Assembly: GCA_045641505.1 (NCBI GenBank)
Contig: JAZUHB010000024.1
Coordinates: 1 to 63,609, forward strand
Reading direction: 5' to 3'
Length of the DNA stretch: 63,609 nt
Origin: JAZQNF01 sp045641505
Lineage (GTDB): Bacteria > Bacillota > Clostridia > Lachnospirales > Bianqueaceae
Positions 17,291-24,776 of this stretch are shown here, piece after piece. The position numbers and the translations under genes are program-made. Each line of letters begins with the position of its first letter. Positions within the stretch are counted from its first letter, which is position 1. The notes below the pieces were generated by a model. That model ran no database searches and had not been told where the DNA came from. It saw nothing but the letters and a program-made list of their open reading frames with translations.

Positions 17291-18640
17291 ATGAAGAGAA
17301 GAAAGAAATTCGCCGCGGCGCTGGCTCTCATTCTGGCGATCCTGATGATCCTCGGCGTGCTGATCCCGGCTCTCGCGACCGGCGCGGACGATTCGTATCA
17401 GCAGCAGCTGGAAGGCCTCGAGGACGACCAGAGCGAGCTGGAGAAGCAGCGTAAGAAGCAGCAGGAGCTGTTCAACGAGCTGGCGGGACTCAGCAAGGAA
17501 AAGCAGGCGAAGATCGATGAGCTGGAGGCGCAGATCGCCGACCTGACGAAGCAGGTCGAGGAGGTCGACAGCCGCATCCTCGAGCAGGAAACCATCATCG
17601 AGGGCCTGAACTTCGAAATCGCGCTGAAGGAGCAGGAGATCGAGACCGAGATCCAGAACCTCGCGCGGGCGCAGGAGGACGAGGACAATTACGCCCGTCT
17701 CCTGAACGAGCGCATCAAGGCGATGTACGAGACCTCGGACACCGGCTTTCTGGAGCTTCTGCTCCATGCCGACAGCATTACCGACCTGATCTGCAAGGTG
17801 GAGTACATCCGCCAGGTCTACCAATACGACAAGACCATCGTCAGCAAGCTCCGTGCGGTCCGCATCCGGATCGCCGAGTACAAGGAGTCCATCGAGATGG
17901 CCAAGATGGAGCTGGAGGAGGACCGGGCTTTCGCGCAGCAGAAGGAGCGCGAGCTCGAAACGATCCGGGCCGAGAAGCAGCTTCTGATGGACGAGATGAG
18001 CGCCGAGGAGCTCAAGGTCGAGCAGCAGCTGATGGACCTCATCAAGCAGAGCGAGGAGAAGCAGGCGGAGATCGAGGGCCTGAACGAGGAGATCGCCAAG
18101 ATCGAAAAGGAGATCAAGAAGGTCAAGGCCGCGGAGGCGGAGCGCCGCCGCAAGGAGGAGGAGCGTCTCTACTACGCCGCGAAGAACTCGAAGCTGAAGA
18201 AGGTGGGCGAGCTGAGCTTCTTCTGGCCTCTCTACGGTTATCCGAGCGTGAACGCGGGCGGTCAGTGGGGCTATTGGCAGCACCCGGTGACCGGCGCCTG
18301 GACGAAGCATTACGGCTGCGACATCGGCGCGCCGAACGGCACCCAGATCCACGCCGTCGAGACCGGCCGCGTCATCATCGCCTATACCTCCGGCTGGAAC
18401 AACGGCTACGGCAACCTGATCGTGATCCAGCATGAGGGCGGCATCCAGACCTGGTACGGCCACTGCTCCCGTGTGAATGTGCGGCCCGGCGACTACGTGT
18501 CCCGCGGTGACCTGATCGGCTGGGTCGGCAGCACCGGAAACTCCACCGGCGACCATCTGCATCTGGAGCTCATCATCAGCGGCAAGGACGTGAATCCGGA
18601 AGAATACATACCGCGCTGCTGGCCGAATTACAACGACTGA
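17291..18640 (+). CDS. Coiled-coil M23 peptidoglycan endopeptidase (FtsEX partner)
   Basis: This 449-residue exported protein has a signal or anchor segment (about residues 7-28) and then a long coiled coil rich in Glu, Lys and Gln (about residues 35-285). A C-terminal M23/LytM domain (about residues 300-445) carries the zinc motifs HYGCDIGAP and HLHLEL. The order resembles EnvC, PcsB and other FtsX-activated proteins: the coiled coil holds the enzyme off until FtsX pulls on it. Its place directly after ftsEX supports that. Both HxxxD and HxH metal motifs are intact, so it should cut peptide cross-links rather than act only as an activator. Confidence 0.9.
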   Translation: MKRRKKFAAALALILAILMILGVLIPALATGADDSYQQQLEGLEDDQSELEKQRKKQQELFNELAGLSKEKQAKIDELEAQIADLTKQVEEVDSRILEQETIIEGLNFEIALKEQEIETEIQNLARAQEDEDNYARLLNERIKAMYETSDTGFLELLLHADSITDLICKVEYIRQVYQYDKTIVSKLRAVRIRIAEYKESIEMAKMELEEDRAFAQQKERELETIRAEKQLLMDEMSAEELKVEQQLMDLIKQSEEKQAEIEGLNEEIAKIEKEIKKVKAAEAERRRKEEERLYYAAKNSKLKKVGELSFFWPLYGYPSVNAGGQWGYWQHPVTGAWTKHYGCDIGAPNGTQIHAVETGRVIIAYTSGWNNGYGNLIVIQHEGGIQTWYGHCSRVNVRPGDYVSRGDLIGWVGSTGNSTGDHLHLELIISGKDVNPEEYIPRCWPNYND

Positions 18641-18645
18641 GAATC

Positions 18646-19878
18646 ATGAAAGAAAACAATAACGGCTTTTGGAAGGGTCTGATCGGCGGCGTCGTGCTGA
18701 CGGCGGTCGCCGCGGCGGGTCTCTTTTTCCTGGCGGATCTCCCGGGGCGCTACCGCGCCAACCCCGCCGTGCTTACGCAGGAGGAGGCGGACGCCCTCGT
18801 TGAGAAGTTCGATCAGCTGAAGCTCCGCGTCGACACGCTCTATCTGGAGGACATCACGCCCGAGAAGCATCAGGAGATGCTCGAGGCGGCCTACGCAGCC
18901 TACGTGGACGCCCTGGGCGACAAGTACACCGTCTACTTCACCAAAGAAGAATATGAGGAATACACCCAGGAGCTTTCCGGCTCCTACAGCGGCATCGGCG
19001 TGACCGTGCAGCTGGACGCCGAGGAGGAGCTGGCCCGCGTGATCGCGGTCAACCCGAAGGGCCCGAGCGCCGGCAGCGGGATGGAGAAGGGCGACCTGAT
19101 CGTCGCCGTCGACGGCACCGATGTGAAGGGCTTCAGCCTGGACGAGGTGGTCGCGCTGGTCAAGGGCGAGGAGGGCAGCTCCGTCACGCTGCGGCTCCGG
19201 CGCCCCGAGACCGGTGAGGAGTTCGAGATCACCGTCGTCAGACGGCACATCGAGCTCGAAACCGTCACCTTCGAGGATCTGGGGAACGGCATCGGCTACA
19301 TCTACATCCTGGAGTTCGACGAGATCACCGACGACCAGTTCGCCGAGGCGCTGCTGCAGGTGAAGAAGCTCAACCTCCGCGGCCTGATTCTGGATGTGCG
19401 CCAGAATCCCGGCGGCTATCTGGACGTGGTCACGAACATGGCGGACCGCCTGCTGCCCCGGGGCATCATCACCTATACGCAGGATAAATACGGCAAGCGC
19501 GAGGTCTTCGAGTCCGACGCGGCCTGCCTGAAGATCCCGATGGTCCTGCTCTGCGACGGCGATTCCGCGAGCGCGGCGGAGCTCTTCACGGGCGCGCTCA
19601 AGGACTACGGTGTGGCCGAGGTGATCGGCACCACCACCTTCGGCAAGGGCATCGTCCAGCGCAGCACCTTGCTGCCCGACGGCTCCGCGATGAAGGTCAC
19701 CGTCTCCCGCTACTACACGCCGAACGGCGTCTGCATCCATCAGACCGGCATCACGCCCGATTACCCGGTCGAGCTGCCCGAAGGTGTCTATTTCTCCACG
19801 GAGCTTCCCCATGACGAGGATCCCCAGTTCCAAAAGGCGCTGGAAGTCCTCGAGGCGAAGCTTGAGGGCGCAAAATGA
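18646..19878 (+). CDS. C-terminal processing protease, S41 family (CtpA-like)
   Basis: This 410-residue protease has one N-terminal membrane anchor (about residues 11-31), a helical segment, and a PDZ domain starting GSYSGIGVTV (about residues 115-200). The S41 catalytic core follows. The catalytic serine is in DGDSASAAELF and the lysine in TTFGKGIVQ, the Ser-Lys pair of the family. It would trim proteins outside the membrane, often cell-wall enzymes or stress regulators. It lies 5 bases after the M23 gene and overlaps nth by 4 bases, so it belongs to the ftsEX operon. A link to turnover of the M23 hydrolase is inference. Confidence 0.92.
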   Translation: MKENNNGFWKGLIGGVVLTAVAAAGLFFLADLPGRYRANPAVLTQEEADALVEKFDQLKLRVDTLYLEDITPEKHQEMLEAAYAAYVDALGDKYTVYFTKEEYEEYTQELSGSYSGIGVTVQLDAEEELARVIAVNPKGPSAGSGMEKGDLIVAVDGTDVKGFSLDEVVALVKGEEGSSVTLRLRRPETGEEFEITVVRRHIELETVTFEDLGNGIGYIYILEFDEITDDQFAEALLQVKKLNLRGLILDVRQNPGGYLDVVTNMADRLLPRGIITYTQDKYGKREVFESDAACLKIPMVLLCDGDSASAAELFTGALKDYGVAEVIGTTTFGKGIVQRSTLLPDGSAMKVTVSRYYTPNGVCIHQTGITPDYPVELPEGVYFSTELPHDEDPQFQKALEVLEAKLEGAK

Positions 19879-20510
19879 CGGAGGAGACCGCGAGGATTCT
19901 GGAGATCCTGGAGGAGACCTATCCGGACGCGCACTGCGAGCTGGACCATGAGACGCCTCTCGAGCTGCTGGTCGCGACGGTGCTTTCCGCGCAGACCACG
20001 GACCGTCAGGTCAATATCGTCACGAAAAAGCTTTTCGCGGACTGCCCCGCGCTCGACGATTATCTTCGGCTGAGCGAGGAGGAGCTCCGCGGCTATATCC
20101 GTTCCCTGGGCTTCTTCAACACGAAGGCGGCCCATCTCTACCTGCTCTTCCGGGAGCTTTCGGACCGCTTCGGCGGCGAGGTGCCCCGCACGATGGAGGA
20201 GCTCACGTCGCTCCCGGGCGTCGGCCGGAAGACCGCGAACGTGGTCCTTTCGAACGCCTTCGGCGTGCCCGCCCTCGCGGTGGACACCCACGTGTTCCGG
20301 GTGGCGAACCGCATCGGCCTCTGCGCGGCGAAGACGCCGGAGGAGACCGAGACGGCCCTGAAGGAGGCCATCGACCGTTCCCTCTGGAGCCGGAGCCACC
20401 ATCTGCTGATCTTCCACGGACGCCGCATCTGCGACGCCCGCCGGCCGCTCTGCGAGAGCTGCCCGATCCGCGGCTATTGCCGCCACTACGCTGAAAAACA
20501 AGGAGAATGA
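19875..20510 (+). CDS. nth: Endonuclease III (DNA glycosylase/AP lyase)
   Basis: This 211-residue base-excision enzyme removes oxidised pyrimidines. The helix-hairpin-helix LPGVGRKTANVV supplies the catalytic lysine, and VDTHVFRV gives the catalytic aspartate. A [4Fe-4S] motif C-x6-C-x2-C-x5-C closes the protein. Length and motifs are standard. Its ATG overlaps the ctpA stop. Confidence 0.95.
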   Translation: MTEETARILEILEETYPDAHCELDHETPLELLVATVLSAQTTDRQVNIVTKKLFADCPALDDYLRLSEEELRGYIRSLGFFNTKAAHLYLLFRELSDRFGGEVPRTMEELTSLPGVGRKTANVVLSNAFGVPALAVDTHVFRVANRIGLCAAKTPEETETALKEAIDRSLWSRSHHLLIFHGRRICDARRPLCESCPIRGYCRHYAEKQGE

Positions 20511-20512
20511 GC

Positions 20513-21811
20513 ATGAACGCCGAAACAGAAAAGCTGTTTGCGTATCTCGGGGCCTCGACCTGCGCGGTCACGGCGGCCTCCGCTTCCGAAAAGATCCTCC
20601 GCGAGGCGGGCTTTACGGAGCTCCTTCTCAAGGACGAATGGGAACCGGAGGAGGGCGGCCGCTACTTCGTCCGCACCACCCCGACCTCGCTCGTCGCCTT
20701 TACCCTGCCCGTCGTGCTCCCCTGCGTGGAGGAGGCGCCCTTCTTCCGCATGATCGGCGCGCACCTGGATCAGCCCTGCTTCCGCGTGAAGCCCGGCGAC
20801 GCCTTCCGGGACGGCGGCTTCTACAAGCTGAACGTCGAGGTCTACGGCGGCCCCATCCTGAACACCTGGCTGGACCGGCCTCTGTCCCTCGCGGGCAGCG
20901 TCACGCTCCGGAGCGAGGATCCCTTCGCGCCGAAGCTCTGCGAGGTCGATCTCCGCGAGCCGGTGCTCGTGATCCCGAACCTCGCGATCCACATGAACCG
21001 GGACGTGAACGACGGCGTGAAGCTGAATCCCCAGACGGACATGCTGCCGGTCGGCGCGCTCCTCGGCGAGAGCGACGGAGAGCTGCTGACCGAGGCGCTC
21101 TGCGCGGCCCTCGGCGTCGAGGCCTCCGAGATTCTCGATTTCGATCTTTTCACCTATCTGCCCGAGGCACCCCTGCTCGCGGGCTTCAAGAAGGACCTGA
21201 TCTCCGCCCCGCGGCTGGACGATCTCATCATGGCCTCCGCCGGTCTCTCCGCCCTCTGCGCGGCGAACGGCCGTGAGGCGAACGGCATCGACGTGCTGGC
21301 CCTCTTCGACCATGAGGAGGTCGGCAGCGAGAGCCGCTCCGGCGCCGATTCCGCGATGCTTTCCCTGGTGCTCGAGAAGCTGGTGCTGGACCTGGGCTTC
21401 ACCCGGGAGGACTACCTCCGCGTCATCGCCGGCTCTTTCATGGTCTCCGCCGACGTGGCCCACGCGAAGCATCCCGCCCACCCCGAGAAGCACGATCCGA
21501 TCCTCGGCACCAAGCTGGGCGCGGGCCCTGTCATCAAGATCAGCGCGCGCCAGGCCTACGTGTCCCACAGCGTCGAGTATTCTGTCTTCGAGAGCGTCTG
21601 CCGCAAGGCGGGCGTGCCTGTGCAGAAGTTCGCGAACCGCTCCGATGTCCGCGGCGGCAGCACCATCGGCCCCGCCATCACCAGCTGGCTGCCCTGCCGC
21701 TGCGTCGACATGGGCATCGCGCTCCTGGCGATGCACTCCGCGCGCGAGCTGGCCGCCGAGGCCGACTACGGCTTCACCGTGAAGGCCTTCACCGAGTATT
21801 ACAGCCTGTAA
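20513..21811 (+). CDS. M18-family aminopeptidase (aspartyl aminopeptidase type)
   Basis: This protein of about 432 residues is a cytoplasmic zinc aminopeptidase removing N-terminal residues, often Asp/Glu. Metal-ligand motifs of the M18 family are visible: IGAHLDQPC near the N-terminus (His), FDHEEVGS (catalytic Glu and metal Glu), and the C-terminal SVEYSV...G-STIGP region. The start at 20513 is preferred because AGGAG ends about 7 bases before it; the ATG at 20507 touches that site. It overlaps or abuts nth, so it is part of the same transcript. Confidence 0.9.
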   Translation: MNAETEKLFAYLGASTCAVTAASASEKILREAGFTELLLKDEWEPEEGGRYFVRTTPTSLVAFTLPVVLPCVEEAPFFRMIGAHLDQPCFRVKPGDAFRDGGFYKLNVEVYGGPILNTWLDRPLSLAGSVTLRSEDPFAPKLCEVDLREPVLVIPNLAIHMNRDVNDGVKLNPQTDMLPVGALLGESDGELLTEALCAALGVEASEILDFDLFTYLPEAPLLAGFKKDLISAPRLDDLIMASAGLSALCAANGREANGIDVLALFDHEEVGSESRSGADSAMLSLVLEKLVLDLGFTREDYLRVIAGSFMVSADVAHAKHPAHPEKHDPILGTKLGAGPVIKISARQAYVSHSVEYSVFESVCRKAGVPVQKFANRSDVRGGSTIGPAITSWLPCRCVDMGIALLAMHSARELAAEADYGFTVKAFTEYYSL

Positions 21812-21832
21812 CGGCCGAAAGGAAACATTTTC

Positions 21833-22399
21833 ATGGAAGACATTTGCTACGAACAGCTGATTGCCGACAGCCGCCGGGGCCACACCGTCCTGATGCGCAC
21901 GCTGCTGATTCTTGGCTGCCTCACGCTCGTCGCTCTTTCGCTGCTGTTCCCGATTCCGATCGGGGACCAGCTGGTGCCGCTGACCGTGCTCGCGGTGGCG
22001 ATCTCCGTCATCGCCGTCACCTATTTCTGGCGCCGCACCGCGAAGGAGTACGAGTATATCTTCACGGACGGGCAGTTCGACCTCGACGTGATCTTCGACA
22101 AGAACGGCCGCAAGCGCCTGCTGTCCTTCGACTGCCGCGAGCTGCAGCTTCTGGCCGCGCGGGAAGAGGAGACCTACCGGAAGGTCTACGAGCGCAAGTA
22201 CAATCTCGAGCTCGACGCGACGGACCGCAGCCGCGAGCCTGAGGGCGTCTTCGTGGCGATCGTGAAGCTCCGCGACGGCCGCTCCGTGAAGCTTTCCTTC
22301 CAGCCGGACGAGCGCCTGCGGAAGCTTTTCAAGCGCTACGCGCCGCGTACCGTGATTCTGCCGGGCGCGATGGCGCATCCGGTGGAGATCTCCCGATAA
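21833..22399 (+). CDS. Small two-pass membrane protein, possibly DUF6106-like
   Basis: This 188-residue protein has two adjacent membrane segments (about residues 22-43 and 48-65) followed by a soluble, strand-rich cytoplasmic domain starting KEYEYIFTDGQFDLDVIFDKN. The layout reminds me of the DUF6106 family, but I hold that only weakly. No catalytic residues are evident. GAAAGGAAAC precedes the ATG, and a terminator follows, so it ends the ftsE operon. Confidence 0.65.
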   Translation: MEDICYEQLIADSRRGHTVLMRTLLILGCLTLVALSLLFPIPIGDQLVPLTVLAVAISVIAVTYFWRRTAKEYEYIFTDGQFDLDVIFDKNGRKRLLSFDCRELQLLAAREEETYRKVYERKYNLELDATDRSREPEGVFVAIVKLRDGRSVKLSFQPDERLRKLFKRYAPRTVILPGAMAHPVEISR

Positions 22400-22473
22400 G
22401 GCGGGGATGGCTGCCGGGGATTTGTTTTGATGCCATGCGGCGCGACGCGCCGTTTCGTACTGCGATGCACTGT

Positions 22474-22502
22474 GCCGGGCTCCCTGCGGAGTCCGGCTTT
22501 TT
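22474..22502 (+). terminator. Terminator ending the ftsE operon
   Basis: A 10-bp stem (22474-22483 with 22488-22497, one G-U pair) is followed by TTTTT. Confidence 0.75.
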
Positions 22503-22551
22503 CAGTTGACTTCGGACCGCCGCTTCCGAAGCCGCGCCGCGCCTTGCGCAC

Positions 22552-22587
22552 AAAAAAAGGTCCTCCTGCCTGTCCGGCGGGAGGACC
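22552..22587 (-). terminator. Terminator of the S1-domain gene
   Basis: On the minus strand a 12-bp stem (22587-22576 with 22570-22559, one wobble) is followed by a run of seven T. Confidence 0.8.
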
Positions 22588-22677
22588 CTGGTATTCTATG
22601 CGAATGAGTGTTGGTTTCTGACACTGAAAAAACTCCGGCGGGTAAGAACCTGATCCGGAGTGATCTCAGGAGGGAAA

Positions 22678-23124
22678 TTACTTCTTCAGAGCAGCGTTCA
22701 GCTTGTCGCCCAGAGAGTTGAAGCCGGCCTCGTCCTCGTCCTTGTAGGAGATGGAGGGAGCGGAGCTGCGGCGGTCGTTGCGGCGGGGACGCTCGCTGCG
22801 CTCGCCACGCTCACCGTTGTTCGCGCGGGGGGCGCGCTCGGGGCGGTTCTCTTTGCGCTCTCTGCGCTCGGGCTTCTCAGCCTCGGGCATGGTGGCGCGG
22901 ATGGAAAGGGAGATCTTGTTCTTCGCGGTATCGATGTTGATGACCTTGACTTCGACTTCCTGGCCGACGGTCAGGTACTCATTGATGTCCTTGACGAACT
23001 TGTTGGAAACTTCGGAAATGTGGACGAGACCCTGGGTGCTCTCACCCTCGATCGCCACGAAGGCGCCGAAAGACTGGATACCGGTTACCTTGCCCTTAAC
23101 AACATCACCAACTGCAACACTCAT
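22678..23124 (-). CDS. S1-domain RNA-binding protein (general stress protein 13-like)
   Basis: This 148-residue protein has one S1 RNA-binding domain at residues 1-77 (VGDVVKGKVTGI, GLVHISEVS, LSIRA). A disordered tail very rich in Arg, Glu, Pro and Asn follows, with a short conserved-looking end (GFNSLGDKLNAALKK). This matches the Firmicutes YugI/GSP13 type that binds RNA or ribosomes. AAAGGAG precedes the ATG at 23124. It lies 57 bases after tRNA-Leu on the same strand and could share its promoter. Confidence 0.88.
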   Translation of the reverse strand: MSVAVGDVVKGKVTGIQSFGAFVAIEGESTQGLVHISEVSNKFVKDINEYLTVGQEVEVKVINIDTAKNKISLSIRATMPEAEKPERRERKENRPERAPRANNGERGERSERPRRNDRRSSAPSISYKDEDEAGFNSLGDKLNAALKK

Positions 23125-23181
23125 GTTTAAAACTCCTTTATTTGCGGCTTTTCGCCAATTCTTTTCTCCTTGAGAAAGGAT

Positions 23182-23265
23182 TGCGGATGAAGGGGCTCGA
23201 ACCCCCACGGTGTCTCCACCGGCAGATTTTGAGTCTGCTGCGTCTGCCTGTTCCGCCACATCCGC
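23182..23265 (-). tRNA. tRNA-Leu (CAA)
   Basis: The 84-base sequence folds into a class II tRNA. The acceptor GCGGATG (from 23265) pairs with CATCCGC, the anticodon stem is GCAGA/TCTGC, and the loop CTCAAAA has anticodon CAA at 23231-23229. There is a long variable arm GGTGGAGACACC, typical of leucine tRNAs, and a TTCGA T-loop. CCA is not encoded. Confidence 0.95.
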
Positions 23266-23293
23266 GGATGTCCCTTTTCCAAAGGCAAAGCAC

Positions 23294-23322
23294 ATCTTAC
23301 CATAAAGGGCAAGGGGTGTCAA
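23294..23322 (-). promoter_or_regulatory. Promoter for tRNA-Leu
   Basis: On the minus strand, consensus TTGACA (23322-23317) and TAAGAT (23299-23294) are separated by 17 bases, 28 bases before the tRNA 5' end. Confidence 0.75.
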
Positions 23323-23366
23323 CCGCTATTTCTGCGGGGAGGCCCCGCCGCCCCCGCCATCCCTCG

Positions 23367-23395
23367 TTGCGGAGCGGCCGATTCTGTGTTATAAT
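23367..23395 (+). promoter_or_regulatory. Promoter for the acyltransferase gene
   Basis: TTGCGG at 23367-23372 and a consensus TATAAT at 23390-23395 with an extended TGT in front; the spacer is 17 bases. Confidence 0.65.
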
Positions 23396-23456
23396 CCCCT
23401 TAATAAAGTGCCGGTCCGTTCCGGCGGCGCTTTTCACTTTCAAGGAGGATCTCCGT

Positions 23457-24719
23457 ATGCAGTTCGACCCCAAAAAGAAGTTCGACATGGGGCTCACGCC
23501 CCCCACGCCCAAGCGGCTGCTGATCCCGATCGAGTGGCTCGGCTCGCTGTTCCTGGCCGGCCCCTTCCGGGCAAAAATCAAAAAGACCAACTGCAAGGGG
23601 CTCAAGAAACCCTATCTGCTCCTTTGCAATCACGCGAGCGAGCGCGATTTTCCCATCGCCTGCCGGGCCATGTTCCCGCACCGCTCGTACTGGGTGATCT
23701 CCGTCGAGGAGTTCGCCGGGCGCGAGTGGCTGCTCCGCTCCGTCGGCGGCATCGGCAAGCGGAAGTTCACGCAGCAGTTGGACGTGGTCAAGCACATCAT
23801 GAATATCCTGAAGCGTCAGCGGATGATCGTGACGATCTATCCGGAGGCGCGCTATTCCCTGGCCGGCGTGCCCGAGCGGATCGACGGCGCGCTGGGCAAG
23901 CTCGCGAAGCAGTGTCAGGTGCCGGTGGTCTTCCTGTGCACCCACGGCAATTACCTGAACAGCCCACAGTGGAACAAGAAGCCCGAGCGGCCTGTCACCG
24001 CGGAGGTCGAAATGATCCGGCTGGTCACCGCCGAGGAGGTGAAGACCCTCTCCGCCGCGGAGATCCAGCAGCGCATCGAGGAGGCCTTCGTCTTCGACGA
24101 GTACGCCTGGCAGCGCGAGAAGAAGATCCGCGTCGACAGCAAATACCGGGCCCACAACATCCACCGCATCCTCTATCAGTGCCCCGCCTGCGGGAAGGAA
24201 TTCACCACCGCGAGCGAGTACACCGACCTCTGGTGCGAGGCCTGCGGCGCGCGCTGGACCATGGACGAATACGGCGCGCTGTCCCGCACGGACGGCGGCG
24301 ATCCCGTCTTCACCCACGTGCCCGACTGGTACGCCTGGGAGCGGGCGAACGTCGTCCGCGAGGTCGAGGAGGGAAGCTACCGCTTCGAGGATGACGTGCG
24401 CCTCGAGGAGCTGATCTCGAGCCGGGCGCGCTTCGCGGACCTCGGCACCGCGCACATGGTGCAGGATCTGAGCGGCATCACCGTGACCAAGACCCAGGAG
24501 GACGGGAGCGTCTTCACGCTCTTCCGCGCCGCCGGCGGTCAGCCGAGCCTGCACATCGAATACGATTTCAAGGGACGGGGCGACGCGATCGACCTGGCGA
24601 CCCTGAACGATACCTACATGGTCTTCCCCCTGACGGCGAAGAACCCCCTGACGAAGCTTCACTTCGCCACGGAGGCGCTCCACGACCGGGCGAAGAGAAA
24701 CGAGGCCGGGAAGTCTTAA
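23457..24719 (+). CDS. PlsC-like acyltransferase with a C-terminal zinc ribbon
   Basis: This 420-residue protein begins with a lysophospholipid-acyltransferase domain. The catalytic HX4D motif is NHASERDF (His59, Asp64) and the later glycerol-phosphate-binding region reads YPEARYS, close to the usual FPEGTRS. After about residue 235 comes a zinc ribbon with CxxC at residues 242/245 and 260/263. A C-terminal domain of about 150 residues is not recognised. It probably acylates a lipid at the membrane surface; the true substrate is uncertain, since the second motif deviates and the added domains are unusual. AAGGAGG precedes the ATG at 23457; longer readings run back through the tRNA promoter. 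Confidence 0.8.
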   Translation: MQFDPKKKFDMGLTPPTPKRLLIPIEWLGSLFLAGPFRAKIKKTNCKGLKKPYLLLCNHASERDFPIACRAMFPHRSYWVISVEEFAGREWLLRSVGGIGKRKFTQQLDVVKHIMNILKRQRMIVTIYPEARYSLAGVPERIDGALGKLAKQCQVPVVFLCTHGNYLNSPQWNKKPERPVTAEVEMIRLVTAEEVKTLSAAEIQQRIEEAFVFDEYAWQREKKIRVDSKYRAHNIHRILYQCPACGKEFTTASEYTDLWCEACGARWTMDEYGALSRTDGGDPVFTHVPDWYAWERANVVREVEEGSYRFEDDVRLEELISSRARFADLGTAHMVQDLSGITVTKTQEDGSVFTLFRAAGGQPSLHIEYDFKGRGDAIDLATLNDTYMVFPLTAKNPLTKLHFATEALHDRAKRNEAGKS

Positions 24720-24776
24720 GCGCCCCGGCGGAACGAGGCCGGGAACGCCTACGCACACCCGGCGGAGAGGGACATC

